A stretch of DNA of 64,000 nucleotides from Cellulomonas taurus (GTDB taxonomy: Bacteria > Actinomycetota > Actinomycetes > Actinomycetales > Cellulomonadaceae). The position numbers and the translations under genes are program-made. The stretch covers positions 2,976,001-3,040,000 of the forward strand of contig NZ_CP051884.1 in NCBI RefSeq assembly GCF_012931845.1, in the 5' to 3' direction. Shown one piece after another: positions 27,201 through 36,547 of the stretch. Under the pieces are notes generated by a model. The model made no database searches. It was not told where the DNA came from and was given only the letters and a program-made list of their open reading frames with translations. Each line of letters begins with the position of its first letter. Position 1 is the stretch's first letter.

Positions 27201-30200
27201 TGCGCCGGAGCGCGCACGGTGAGCTCGGTGTCGGAGACCACCGTGAGGTCGAGACCGGCCGAGCCGCCGAAGCTGACCCCGGTGGCGCCGGTGAGCCCGG
27301 TGCCGGTCAGCGTGACCAGGGTGTCACCGCCGGTCGGCCCCTGGGCCGGATCGATGCCGGTCACCTCGGGGGCGACGTACGTCAGCGTGCCCGCGTCCAC
27401 CTGCCCGGCCGGGAAGGTGATCAGCACGGCTACCGGGTCGGCGACCTCGGTGGCCGGGATGGTGACCGTGATGCTGGTGCCGTCGCCGTTCACCGTGAAG
27501 TCGTCGGCGTCGATGCCACCGATCGTGACGCCGGTGGCGCCGCCGAGCCCGGTGCCGGTGATGGTCAGGGTGCCGCCGCCGACCGTGCTGCTGGTGGTCG
27601 GGGTGATCCCGGTGATGTCGGCGATCGAACCGTCGTCGATGTAGGTCAGGGTGCCGGCGGGGAGCGTCCCCGCCGGGAAGACCAGCGTGATCGGGACGTC
27701 ACCGGCGGTGGCACCGGCCGGGATGGTGAGCGTGACCGTGGTGCCACTCACCGTGACGTCGGTGACGGTGGTCCCGCCCACGGTGACGGCGGTGACGCCT
27801 TCCAGGTTGGTGCCGGTGATGGTCAGCGTGCCGCCCCCGGCGATCGGGCTGGTGCCCGGATCGGTGCCGGTGACCGTCGACAGCGTCCCGTCGTCGGCGT
27901 AGGTGAGGTCACCGGCGGGTAGCTCACCACCCGGATAGCCGATCACGACCGGGACGGTGCCCGGTGCGGTGCCCGGCGGGGCGGTGAAGGTGATCGAGCT
28001 GCCGTCGTCGGCGACCACCACGTCCGCCGCCGCCACGCCACCCACGGTGACCCCGGTGGCGCCGGTCAGCCCGGTGCCGGCGATCGTCACGGTGTCACCG
28101 CCGCCCAGCGGCACGGTGTCCGGGGTGATCCCGGTGACCACGGCCTCGGAGCCGTCGGTGAGGTAGGTGAAGGCGTCGGTCAGGGTGAGGTCGAGTCCGG
28201 GCTGGATCAGCACGATGCTCACCGGTCCGGCCGGGTGCGCCGGGGTGGTGAAGCCGACCGTCGTGTCCGTGGCGACCAGGTCGGTGGCGGCGACGCCGTC
28301 GACCTGCACCTCGGTCACCGCGCCCAGTCCGGTGCCGGTGACGGTCACCGGGGTGCCTCCGGCCACCGGGCCCTGGTCCGGGGTGACGGTGGTGGCGGTC
28401 GGCGCGAGGTAGGTCAGCGTGCCTGCCGCCTCGGTGCCCGCCGGGAGGACGAGCACGATCGGCGCACCGCCCGCGGTCTCGCTGGCGGGGATGGTGACGG
28501 TGAGGACGGTGCCCGCCCCGTTGATCTCCAGACCGTCCGCCGCGACACCGCCGATGGTGACGCCGGTGACGGCACCGAGTCCGGTGCCGGTGACGGTCAG
28601 CGTGCCGCCGCCCACGGTGGAGCTGGTGGTCGGGGTGACGTCGGTGACCTCGACCCCGGAGCCGTCCTCCAGGTAGGTGAAGCCCTCGACGGCCGTCGCG
28701 TCGGCGCCGGGCAGCACCACGGTCACGTCCACCGTCCCCGCGATGTGCGCCGGGGTGGTGAGGGTGATCGTGGTGTCGGTGCTGTCCAGGATCGTCGCGG
28801 CGGTGCCGCCGATCAGGACGTCGGTGAGCCCGGTGAGACCGGAACCGGTGATCGTGACCTCGGTGCCGCCGGAGGTGGGGCCCTCGGCCGGGGTGACCGC
28901 GGTGACGGCCGGGGCGACGTAGGCGATCTGACCGGCGACCTGCGCCCCCGCCGGGAACCAGACGCTCACGGTGGCAGGTCCGGCGACCTCGGTGGCGGGG
29001 ACCACGAAGGTCACCGACGTCCCGTCCGGAGCGACCACCGGGTTCTCGGCCAGCACACCGGCCACGGTGACCCCGAAGGCGTTCTGCAGCCCGGTGCCGG
29101 TCACGGTGACGGTGACGCCACCGGCGGTGGGCACCTCGGTCGGGGCGATGGCGGTGAAGGTGGCCCCGGTGCCGTCGTCCAGGTAGGTGTACGACAGCGG
29201 CAGCGTGGCGTCGGCACCGGGGAACTCGACCACGATGTCCACCACGCCGGGCGCGTGCGCCGGGGCGGTGACGGTGAGCTCGGTGTCGGTGGCGGTCAGG
29301 ATCGCGGCCGGTTCGCCGCCGACCAGGACCGTCTCGGCGCCGGACAGACCGGTGCCGGACAGGGTGAGCGTGTTGCCGCCGGAGCTGACCCCGAAGGTCG
29401 GCGCGACGGTGGTGAGCTCCGGGGCGACGAGCGTGATCGTCCCCGCGTCCACGGTGCCCGCCGGGAAGGCGATGACCACCGGCTGCGCACCGGCCGTCTC
29501 GCTCGCCGGGAGGGTGCCGCTGACGGCGGTGTCCGAGACCGTCAGGCCGGTGAGCGCGATGCCGCCGACCGTGACCTCGGTGGCCCCGGTCAGGCCGGTG
29601 CCGGTGATCGTCACCGTGCCACCGGCGGTGGGCAGGGTGTCCGGGTCGACGTCCGCGACGTCCGCGTCCGACCCGTCGACCAGGTAGGTGAAGCCGTCGG
29701 TGAGGGTGGCGTCCGCGCCGGGCAGCTCGACCACCACGTCCACCGCGCCCGCTGCACCCGCAGGGGTGGTCACGCTGATCACGCCCGGGCCGACGACTGT
29801 CAGGTCGGTGGCGGCCGCCCCGGCGAAGGTGACCCCGGTGGCCCGCTCCAGTCCGGTGCCGGTGAGGGTGACCGTGGTGCCACCGGAGACGGGGCCCTCG
29901 GCGGGGTCGATCGTGTCCACGCTCGGCGCGACGTAGGTGAGCTCGCCTGCCGGTGCGTCGCCGAGCGGGAACTGGATCACCACGGGCGCCGCGCCGGCCG
30001 TCTCGGTGGCCGGGACGGTGAAGGTGATGCTGGTGCCGTCGGCCGCGACCACCACGTCGGTGGCGGGCTGGCCGCCGACCGTGATGCCGGTGGCGCCGGT
30101 GAAGCCGGTGCCGTCCAGCGTGACGGTGACGTTCCCGGCGGTCGGGACCTCGGCCGGGGTCAGCGAGCCGACGGTCACGCCGGTGCCGTCGGCCAGGTAG

Positions 30201-32953
30201 GTGAAGCCGCCGGGAAGCAGCGAGTCACCGCTCTCGTTGGTGATCGTCAGGGTGACTGGGCCGGGGGCCGGGTGGGCCGGGCTGGTCACGGTGACGCTGC
30301 CGGCGGTGGGAGTGCCGACGATGGTCGCCGGGATGCCGTCGAAGGCGACGGCGGTCACCGACTCCAGCGCGGTGCCGGTGATCGTGACAGTGGTGCCGCC
30401 GGAGGTGGGGCCCTCGTCCGGGGTCACCGCGTCCACCGTCGCCACCCCGTCCAGCAGGAAGGCGAAGCTGTCGGGAGCGGTGGCGTCCAGGCCGGGCAGG
30501 GTGACGCTGATGTCCACCAGGCCGGCCGGGTGCGCCGGGGTGGTGAAGGTGATCTCGGTGTCGGAGACCACGGTGAACGGGAGCGAGTCGCCGCCCAGCA
30601 CCAGGTCGGTGGCGCCGGTGAAGCCGGTGCCGGTCAGGGTGACGGCGGTGCCGCCCTCGTTGGGCCCCTGGGACGGCGAGACGGCGGTGATGGCGGGGGC
30701 GACGTAGATCAGCGCACCGGCGTCCACCGTCCCGGCCGGGAAGGTGAGCTCGACCGCGGCGCTGCCCGCGGTGTCGGAGGCCGGGATGGTGCCGGTGACG
30801 GTGGTGCCGTCCGGCGCGACGTCCAGGTCGGCGACCGCGACGCCGCCGATGGTCAGGTCGGTCACCGCGCCCAGCCCGGAGCCGCTGATGGTCAGCGTGC
30901 CGCCACCGGAGGTCGGGCTGGTCGCCGGAACGACGGCGGTGACGACCGCGCCGGTGCCGTCGTCCAGGTAGGTGAAGGCGTCGGTCGCGGTGGCGTCGGC
31001 CCCGGGGAGCACGGCGACCACGTCGACGGCACCGGGCGCGTGGGCCGGTGCGGTGACGGTGATCGCTGTGTCGGACGGGGTGCCGACGATGGTGGCCGGG
31101 GTGCCGCCCACGGTGACCTCGGTGACCGTGGCCAGGCCGGTTCCGGTCAGGGTGAGAGTGGTGCCGCCGGAAGACGGGCCGGTGCCGGGGCTGACGGCGG
31201 TCAGGGCGGGTGCGACGTAGTCGACCGTCCCGGCGGCACGCTCACCGGCCGGGAACTGGACCCGCACCTCGGCGGGCCCGGCGGTCTCGGACACCGGGGC
31301 GGTGGCGACCACGCCGTCCGCGGCGACCGACACGACGGTGGCGGGGACGCCGTTCACGGTGACCCCGGTCGCCCCGGTGAGCCCGGTGCCGGTGATCGTG
31401 AGGTTCGTCCCGCCCGCGGTCGGCACGGTGGCCGGGGTGATCCCGGTCAGGGTGGCCTGCGATCCGTCGTCCAGGTAGGTGTACTGGCCCGGCGCGGTGG
31501 TGGTGCCGCCGGTGCCGGAGAGCACGACGTCCACCGGGCCGACTGCGTGCGCCGGGGTGGTCACCGTCAGCGACGTGGCGGTGGGCGTGCCGACGATGGT
31601 GCCCGGGGTGCCGCCGAAGGTCACGGCGTTCACCGCAGCCAGGTTGCTGCCGGTGACGGTGACGGTGGTGCCACCGGCCGCCACCCCCTGGGTCGGGGTG
31701 AAACCGGTGATGATCGGGGCGGTGGGCACCACGTAGGTGAAGCCGTCCGCGAGGGTGCCGTCCAGACCGGGCAGGACGGCGGTGACGGCGACCGGTCCGG
31801 CGGCGTGCGCCGGGGTGGCCACCGTGATCGAGGTGTCGGTCGGGGTGCCGACCAGGGTCCCGGCGGTGCCGCCGAAGGTGACACCGGTGGCACCGAGCAG
31901 TCCGGTGCCGGTGACGGTGACCTGGGTGCCGCCGGCGGTCGAGCCCTGCGGTGGCGAGACGGCGGTGACGGTCGGGGCCACGTAGGTGAAGTTCCCGGGG
32001 GTCAGGTTGCCGGTCGGGCGGACCAGGGTGACCGGCACGGCGCCGGCGGTCTCGGAGGCCGGGGCGACGGCGGTGACGGTGGTGCCGTCCGCGGCGACGG
32101 TGAAGGACGCCGCCGGGGTGCCGCCGAAGGTGACGCCGGTGGTGTTCTGCAGTCCGGCGCCGGTCACGGTCACCGAGGTGCCGCCACGGGTCGGGCCGCT
32201 GGTCGGGGCGAGGCTGCTCGCCGCCGCGGCGGGCGAGGTGCAGGTGGCGCTGGCGAGCTGGATGGTGCCCAGGTTGATGGTGCTCGGGACGCCGATGGTG
32301 TTGGTCTGCAGGGTGAGGCTGACCAGGACGGCGGTGGCGGTGGCACCGGTCGCGCTGGTGGTGGTGACCTGCTGTGCGGTCGCGGCGAGGCGGGCACCGA
32401 CCAGTCCGGCGACATTGACGGCGGCGGTGGTGCTGACGGTCGGCGTGGTGGCGTTCAGGGTGACCGCCTGGCCGAGCAGCACCAGGTTCGCCACCGAGGC
32501 GGTGGCGGTCGGCGTGCCACCGGCGGTGCAGACCGCCTGGGCCTGGACCGCGCCGGTCTGCACGGCGTTGATGCCCAGGACGCCGATGTTCACCCCGGCG
32601 ATCTGGGCGGTGGCCGACGACTGGCTCGCCGACCGGGTCGCGGAGATGGTGGTGACGGTGCCACCCGCTGTCACCCCGAGGCCCGCACCCAGCCCGGCGC
32701 CGACGTCCAGGACGCCCGTGTTGCTGGTGCCGCCGCCGGGCGGGGCGACGGCGCTGCCCACCGTTCCGGAGAGGTTGACCAGCGGGACACCGAGCAGGTT
32801 GGCGTTCAACCCGATCGTCACGCCGCTCGCGCTGGCGTCACCCGGCGCGGCCTGCGCGGACTGGGGTGCGATCACCACCACCGCGAAGGCCACCACCATT
32901 GCTACCGCCGCGGAAAGCGCCTTCCAGGCGCGCGACGACGTCACACCCACCAT
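24290..32953 (-). CDS. Giant secreted IPT/TIG-repeat surface protein with LAxTG sortase signal
   Basis: 2,887 residues, 8.7 kb. A signal peptide (residues 1-~36, ending SAQAA) precedes an N-terminal domain (~37-235) rich in Gly/Thr/Val. I count 30 tandem IPT/TIG immunoglobulin-like repeats of about 84 residues (~245-2,790), each opening with a TPxxGPTSGGTxVTITGTG-like strand. The C-terminus holds LAITG, a hydrophobic helix and an Arg-rich tail: a class E sortase anchor. Such proteins form long stalks and act as adhesins or biofilm scaffolds. ATG 32953 follows AGGGGG. The frame is open throughout, so it is intact. Monocistronic, with its own terminator. Confidence 0.88.
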   Translation of the reverse strand: MVGVTSSRAWKALSAAVAMVVAFAVVVIAPQSAQAAPGDASASGVTIGLNANLLGVPLVNLSGTVGSAVAPPGGGTSNTGVLDVGAGLGAGLGVTAGGTVTTISATRSASQSSATAQIAGVNIGVLGINAVQTGAVQAQAVCTAGGTPTATASVANLVLLGQAVTLNATTPTVSTTAAVNVAGLVGARLAATAQQVTTTSATGATATAVLVSLTLQTNTIGVPSTINLGTIQLASATCTSPAAAASSLAPTSGPTRGGTSVTVTGAGLQNTTGVTFGGTPAASFTVAADGTTVTAVAPASETAGAVPVTLVRPTGNLTPGNFTYVAPTVTAVSPPQGSTAGGTQVTVTGTGLLGATGVTFGGTAGTLVGTPTDTSITVATPAHAAGPVAVTAVLPGLDGTLADGFTYVVPTAPIITGFTPTQGVAAGGTTVTVTGSNLAAVNAVTFGGTPGTIVGTPTATSLTVTTPAHAVGPVDVVLSGTGGTTTAPGQYTYLDDGSQATLTGITPATVPTAGGTNLTITGTGLTGATGVTVNGVPATVVSVAADGVVATAPVSETAGPAEVRVQFPAGERAAGTVDYVAPALTAVSPGTGPSSGGTTLTLTGTGLATVTEVTVGGTPATIVGTPSDTAITVTAPAHAPGAVDVVAVLPGADATATDAFTYLDDGTGAVVTAVVPATSPTSGGGTLTISGSGLGAVTDLTIGGVAVADLDVAPDGTTVTGTIPASDTAGSAAVELTFPAGTVDAGALIYVAPAITAVSPSQGPNEGGTAVTLTGTGFTGATDLVLGGDSLPFTVVSDTEITFTTPAHPAGLVDISVTLPGLDATAPDSFAFLLDGVATVDAVTPDEGPTSGGTTVTITGTALESVTAVAFDGIPATIVGTPTAGSVTVTSPAHPAPGPVTLTITNESGDSLLPGGFTYLADGTGVTVGSLTPAEVPTAGNVTVTLDGTGFTGATGITVGGQPATDVVVAADGTSITFTVPATETAGAAPVVIQFPLGDAPAGELTYVAPSVDTIDPAEGPVSGGTTVTLTGTGLERATGVTFAGAAATDLTVVGPGVISVTTPAGAAGAVDVVVELPGADATLTDGFTYLVDGSDADVADVDPDTLPTAGGTVTITGTGLTGATEVTVGGIALTGLTVSDTAVSGTLPASETAGAQPVVIAFPAGTVDAGTITLVAPELTTVAPTFGVSSGGNTLTLSGTGLSGAETVLVGGEPAAILTATDTELTVTAPAHAPGVVDIVVEFPGADATLPLSYTYLDDGTGATFTAIAPTEVPTAGGVTVTVTGTGLQNAFGVTVAGVLAENPVVAPDGTSVTFVVPATEVAGPATVSVWFPAGAQVAGQIAYVAPAVTAVTPAEGPTSGGTEVTITGSGLTGLTDVLIGGTAATILDSTDTTITLTTPAHIAGTVDVTVVLPGADATAVEGFTYLEDGSGVEVTDVTPTTSSTVGGGTLTVTGTGLGAVTGVTIGGVAADGLEINGAGTVLTVTIPASETAGGAPIVLVLPAGTEAAGTLTYLAPTATTVTPDQGPVAGGTPVTVTGTGLGAVTEVQVDGVAATDLVATDTTVGFTTPAHPAGPVSIVLIQPGLDLTLTDAFTYLTDGSEAVVTGITPDTVPLGGGDTVTIAGTGLTGATGVTVGGVAAADVVVADDGSSITFTAPPGTAPGTVPVVIGYPGGELPAGDLTYADDGTLSTVTGTDPGTSPIAGGGTLTITGTNLEGVTAVTVGGTTVTDVTVSGTTVTLTIPAGATAGDVPITLVFPAGTLPAGTLTYIDDGSIADITGITPTTSSTVGGGTLTITGTGLGGATGVTIGGIDADDFTVNGDGTSITVTIPATEVADPVAVLITFPAGQVDAGTLTYVAPEVTGIDPAQGPTGGDTLVTLTGTGLTGATGVSFGGSAGLDLTVVSDTELTVRAPAHAAGVVDVVIAFPGADATLPDGYEYLADGTGVVVAGITPGDSPVAGGGTLTITGTGLDAVTGVTIGDVAVDGITVNGDGTELTLTIPASEVVGQLPVVLTTPAGDVLAGGLTYIGSTATDLTPTQGPISGGTDVTVTGTDLGAVTAVEVDGLPATGVVAAATTVTFTTPAHPVGTATVVLIQPGLDLTLTDAFTYLDDGSGAAVTGLSPDTVPLAGGTTVTLTGTGLGAATGVTVDGVPAADVVVAPDGSTITFTAPPGSTPSTATVEVVFPAGELPAGDLTYADDGSQATVGDLQPPTVPLDGGTTVTITGTGLGNATGVTVGGVPAADVVVAPDGSTITFTAPPGTVPGDQPVVVQFPAGELPAGDLTYADDGAGATVTGIDPETAPLSGGTTVTISGTGLQNATGVTVGGVAAQDVVVAPDGATITFTVPAGSTPGAAPVVIVFPAGEVPAGDLTYEDDGTEASAGAISPAIVPTHGGDELLITGTGLQNVTGVRINGIDADDLVVAQDGSWVTATVPPSELDGPVPVELVFPAGTMTAGQLAYEPPSITSLTPPQGPDEGGTRVTIVGGNLARATEVLFDGVPGTDLQVVEPEGPVLFAVASTLAVTAPEQDPGLVDVTVVLPGQDATLADGYGYLADDGPTIDSITPAVGPAIGGTEVTLTGTGLDSLTSVTFDGLAATILSAAPATAVVSTPAHDPGPVDVAFTNTDGTTALPGAFTYLEETSPGGGEDPLTVTGYTPRVGPTSGGQTVTITGTGFVEGQTVVTFDGIGAAVTVLDADTLLAVTPPHPVGVVPLVVTVGAQQSPALTYEYRADVTLPGPPVASGVDPGTVPAGGGVPVTIGGSGFVPGQTSVQICGQLIPADQVTVAPDGSSLTFVAPACAPGAQTAIVITPGGTTAVTLFYVADAVYTAAQTMNGLNPWRLAITGADSGQAPWAALLLVMVGAGLLVTRQALVRRRRSVVPRR
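24480..32220 (-). repeat. About 250-bp tandem repeats encoding the 30 TIG domains
   Basis: The coding sequence repeats with a period near 250 bp about 30 times (edges approximate). Some neighbouring units are nearly the same at DNA level (for example around 25,800-26,600 and 28,100-28,700), a substrate for copy-number change by recombination. Confidence 0.8.
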
Positions 32954-33080
32954 GTCCGTACCCCCTGCGAAGCGACATCGATCGCTACGGATTGATCAGT
33001 GCCCGCATTTGATCCATGGCGGCGGGGTGTACGCCAGCCTTGTCAGCCCGGTGCCTGGCTCGGCAAACCCCTCAATTCCG

Positions 33081-33095
33081 ACAAGTTGGACTTGT
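33081..33095. promoter_or_regulatory. 15-bp palindrome upstream of the giant surface-protein gene
   Basis: ACAAGTTGGACTTGT is a perfect 6-3-6 dyad about 130 bp before the ATG at 32953, in an unusually AT-rich stretch. It is flanked on both sides by AATTCCG/AATTCGG-like sequence. A candidate operator; the regulator is unknown. The rest of the 265-bp spacer shows no recognised RNA motif. Confidence 0.4.
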
Positions 33096-33218
33096 ACGAT
33101 TCTCCAATTCGGACCTGTCCCTCCTGGTCATGTGCACGAGTCGCCGCGAGGTCACAATTCCGTCACGGATCGCCTGACATGTCCGGTGTGGGCGGTTTCA
33201 CCTAGCCCAGACGGGTGA

Positions 33219-35000
33219 TCAGGGCAGCGTTTTCAGGCTCTGCGGCGGCCCGACGGCAGTGCCCGCAGCATTGGCGGCGACCACCCGGAACGGGTACTCG
33301 GTGCCCGCCGCGAGGCCGACCAGCTGCTCGGTCCCCGCCCGCTCCCAACTCGCCGCGGGGAAGCTCTGCGCGGCGGTCCGCCGACCGAAGCCCGGCCCCC
33401 ATTCGACCCAGACCTGGGTGTCCAGACCGTGCGGATGCACCCGCAACGGCACCGTCGCCGCCGTCCGCCCCACCCCGGTCGCCGGGAGCGCCCGCACCAC
33501 CGGCGGGCCGGGGGTGTCCAGCACCCGGGTCACCGTGCTGCTGCCCGCCGAGGTGGTGGCGGTGGCGGTCCAGACGTACCGGGTGCCGGGCAGCAGACCG
33601 GTCAGGTTCTGCGCGAACGCCTGGGCATAGCCGGTGGCCGCGAGCGCGTACTGCACCCGGCCGATCGGGGCGGAACCCTCCGGCCCCCACGCCAGGGTGA
33701 TCGTGCCGGCCAGGCCGTGCGGATCGGCCCAGGCGCGCAGGGTCGCGGTGGTACCGGCCACGGTCTCCGATCCGGTGACCGTCGCCGCCTGGCTGGACAC
33801 CACCCGCTGCCGGTCGACCGCCGTCAGCCCGGTGGTGTCGGTCACGGTGAGGGTGAGGGTCCAGTCCCCCGCCGGGTAGCTGTGCCGCAGGCCGGTCGGC
33901 TGCCCGGTCCCGACACTGGGCGCCGAGCCGTCGCCCCAGTCCACCTGCCAGGCGGCGATCCCGGTCCCCGCCGCCGACCCGTCGCCGGTGCTGCGGGTGG
34001 GATCGAGACCCACCGACAGGGGTGCCGGGCCGATCGTGCTGGTCAGTCGGGCCCAGGCGCTGGGCGCAGCCCGCACGCCGGGCTGCCGGACCGCCTCGGC
34101 GAAGGCGGCACGGGCGGGCGCGTCAGCACCGATCCGCCAGTCGCAGGTGCCGACTCCCTCGAAGAGCGACGCCGCCTCCAGTTCCGGCCACGCGGCCAGC
34201 CAGTCCACCGCATCGCGCAGCCAGGTGGGCCGACGACTCGGGTCGGCGGGATCCGGCACCGACCCGAACTCCGCCAGCAGCGGCGTCTTCCCCCGGGCGG
34301 TGGCCCAGCTGCGGAACGGACCGACCACCGCCGCCAACGACCGCCAGGTCGGCGGCTTCGCCGGTGCGCAGCCGTACCAGTTGTAGGCGTCCAGGCCGAC
34401 CCGGTCCACCACGTCGTCACCCGGATAGAACGCGTCCGCCCCGGCGGTGGTCTGCGCACTGCCGAAGCTGCCCGGTGTCATGATCCAGGTCCAGCGCACC
34501 TCCCCCACCCCGGCCGCCCGGAACACCTCGACGTAATGCCGCCAGGCGGTACGGAACTCGGCCGGCGACCCCCAGCCCCGGGCGATGTCGGCCTCGTGGT
34601 GCAGGGCCAGATGGACCGGGACGCCGAGGCTCGCCACCCCCGCGGCCTGCGCCCGGATCTGGTCGTCGACGGCGCCGGAGGCGATGGTCGCCCAGGACAC
34701 CCGGCTGCCGTCCCGGCGCATCGGCCAGATCGACAGCAGCGGGGTACGACCCCGGGCGACGGAGGCGCTGACCGGGCCGGGCGGCTGCGGGTCGTCCCAG
34801 CGGGAGTACCACCGCACCAGGTCCAGGCGACGGTCGAGGGTGTCCTCGAAGGCGTCCACCGCCGCGGCGGCGCCGTTCGCGCCGCCCTGGTCGACATGTG
34901 CCCCCAGGAGGAAGCCGGAGCTCGGCGGCGGCGCGGCCGGGGCGGGGGCTGGGGTCAGCGCCAGGGCGCAGGCGAGGAGCAGGGTGGTCCAGCGGAGCAT
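33219..35000 (-). CDS. Secreted GH26-like glycoside hydrolase with PKD and Fn3-like domains
   Basis: 593 residues. A signal peptide covers residues 1-~26. A TIM-barrel domain (~35-325) carries LALHHEADIARGWG (putative acid/base Glu), RWTWIMTPGSFG and TPLLAEFGSVPDP (putative nucleophile Glu), the pattern of GH26-type mannanases or beta-glycanases. A PKD-like domain follows (~335-425, VDWGDGSAP), then two Fn3/Ig-like modules to the C-terminus. It probably acts outside the cell on beta-mannan or a related plant polysaccharide. ATG 35000 gives the signal peptide; an ATG 33 bp upstream would spoil it. Confidence 0.78.
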   Translation of the reverse strand: MLRWTTLLLACALALTPAPAPAAPPPSSGFLLGAHVDQGGANGAAAAVDAFEDTLDRRLDLVRWYSRWDDPQPPGPVSASVARGRTPLLSIWPMRRDGSRVSWATIASGAVDDQIRAQAAGVASLGVPVHLALHHEADIARGWGSPAEFRTAWRHYVEVFRAAGVGEVRWTWIMTPGSFGSAQTTAGADAFYPGDDVVDRVGLDAYNWYGCAPAKPPTWRSLAAVVGPFRSWATARGKTPLLAEFGSVPDPADPSRRPTWLRDAVDWLAAWPELEAASLFEGVGTCDWRIGADAPARAAFAEAVRQPGVRAAPSAWARLTSTIGPAPLSVGLDPTRSTGDGSAAGTGIAAWQVDWGDGSAPSVGTGQPTGLRHSYPAGDWTLTLTVTDTTGLTAVDRQRVVSSQAATVTGSETVAGTTATLRAWADPHGLAGTITLAWGPEGSAPIGRVQYALAATGYAQAFAQNLTGLLPGTRYVWTATATTSAGSSTVTRVLDTPGPPVVRALPATGVGRTAATVPLRVHPHGLDTQVWVEWGPGFGRRTAAQSFPAASWERAGTEQLVGLAAGTEYPFRVVAANAAGTAVGPPQSLKTLP

Positions 35001-35176
35001 GCGGGGCACTCCCGGGGTGCGGGGTGGCCGCACCCACCCCTCAGCTGTGCGACGCGCCGGTGCCGGACGCGTGATCGGCCGCCGCGGCGGTCGGGTTCTC
35101 AGGTGCCGACACCAGGATGACCCGATCCCGCCGCCCTCGCCGTGCGAGGGACCGGTGCGACTCGAATACTGCCGGG

Positions 35177-36478
35177 ATGACCACGGAGACCTCCACCGGG
35201 CTGCGCCGCGCCGTCACGGGCCCCCTGTTGTTCCTGTTCATCCTCGGCGACGTGCTCGGGGCCGGGGTGTACGCCCTGGTCGGCGAGCTGTCAGCCGAGG
35301 CCGGCGGGGCGGTGTGGCTGCCGCTGATCGTGGCGCTGCTGATGGCGCTGCTCACCGCGGCGTCCTATGCCGAGCTGGTGACCAAGTACCCGAAGGCCGG
35401 TGGCTCGGCGGTGTTCGCGCAGCGGGCCTTCGGCAGTCCGCTGGTGTCGTTCCTGGTCGGCTTCTGCATGCTCGCGGCCGGGGTCACCTCCGCCGCCGGA
35501 CTGTCCCTGGCCTTCGCCGGCGACTACCTCGGCACATTCTGGGACGTTCCGCCGGTGCCCGCCGCACTGGTGTTCCTGGCGCTGATCGCCGCCCTGAACG
35601 CACGCGGGATCAAGGAGTCGCTGCGGGCCAACGTGGTGATGACCGTCGTCGAGGTGAGCGGGCTGGTGCTGGTGGTGGTGCTGGGTGCGATCGTGCTGGG
35701 CCGCGGTGAGGGCGACCTGTCCCGGCTGACCGACCTGCCCGCCGACACCTCCTGGGGGATGGCAGCCCTGGGCGGGGCACTGATCGCGTTCTACTCCTTC
35801 GTCGGCTTCGAGACCTCGGCGAATCTGGCAGAGGAGGTCACCGACGTGCGTCGGCTGTATCCCCGCGCGCTGTTCGGCGCGCTGATCGCCGCCGGGGTGG
35901 TCTACCTGGCGGTGGGGGTGGTGGCACCGGCCGTGGTGGCCCCGGAGACGCTGTCCGGCTCCAGCGGTCCGCTGCTGGAGGTGGTGAAGGCCGCCGGTGG
36001 GGTGCCGCTCGGGCTGTTCTCCGTCGTGGCGCTGATCGCGGTAGCCAACGGCGCGCTGCTGACCATGATCATGGCCAGTCGCCTCGCCTACGGGATGGCG
36101 CAGGAAGGGTTGCTGCCCCGTGCGCTGGGCCGGGTGCTGCCCGGTCGGCAGACCCCGTGGGTGGCGATCGTGGTGACCACCGGGGTGGCGATGGTCCTGG
36201 CGGCGACCGGGTCGCTGGTGGACCTGGCGTCCACCGTGGTGCTGCTGCTGCTGTTCGTCTTCCTGAGCACGAACGTCGCGGTGCTGGTGCTGCGCCGGGA
36301 TCGGGTGGAGCGCGGTCACTTCCGGGTGTGGACGCCGATCCCGGTGCTGGCGGCCGCGACCTGTGTCGGACTTCTCACGCAGCAGGAAGCTCGACACTGG
36401 GCGCTGGCCGGGGTTCTCATGGCGGTGGGGCTAGTGCTGTACCTCGTGACGCGACGGTTCTCCACTCGCTCGGAATAG
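35177..36478 (+). CDS. APC-superfamily amino acid permease
   Basis: A 433-residue transporter with about twelve hydrophobic helices. The first helix has the unwound GDVLGAGVYALVGEL motif of APC carriers; FYSFVGFETSANLAEEV in TM6 is typical of the amino acid/polyamine family. It moves amino acids or polyamines across the membrane; the substrate is not predictable. ATG 35177 is chosen (residues MTTETSTG); upstream in-frame starts are basic and lack a ribosome-binding site. An AATACT hexamer six bases before the ATG hints at a leaderless start. Confidence 0.87.
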   Translation: MTTETSTGLRRAVTGPLLFLFILGDVLGAGVYALVGELSAEAGGAVWLPLIVALLMALLTAASYAELVTKYPKAGGSAVFAQRAFGSPLVSFLVGFCMLAAGVTSAAGLSLAFAGDYLGTFWDVPPVPAALVFLALIAALNARGIKESLRANVVMTVVEVSGLVLVVVLGAIVLGRGEGDLSRLTDLPADTSWGMAALGGALIAFYSFVGFETSANLAEEVTDVRRLYPRALFGALIAAGVVYLAVGVVAPAVVAPETLSGSSGPLLEVVKAAGGVPLGLFSVVALIAVANGALLTMIMASRLAYGMAQEGLLPRALGRVLPGRQTPWVAIVVTTGVAMVLAATGSLVDLASTVVLLLLFVFLSTNVAVLVLRRDRVERGHFRVWTPIPVLAAATCVGLLTQQEARHWALAGVLMAVGLVLYLVTRRFSTRSE

Positions 36479-36547
36479 ATCCCCGGACCGCACGGTTGGG
36501 GCGCAAGTACATGCAAACGCATCGACTTTGATCCCCAGGAGCACGCC

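Noticed and set aside
24143..32995. Very long open frames on the plus strand opposite the giant TIG-repeat gene
   Set aside because: They are by-products of high GC and the repetitive Thr/Gly/Val codons on the minus strand. They lack ribosome-binding sites, domains and natural composition, while the minus frame has a signal peptide, repeats and an anchor.
32954..33218. Cyclic di-GMP or cyclic di-AMP riboswitch before the giant surface-protein gene
   Set aside because: Conserved core motifs of these RNAs are not visible; only a palindrome and some local pairing are present.
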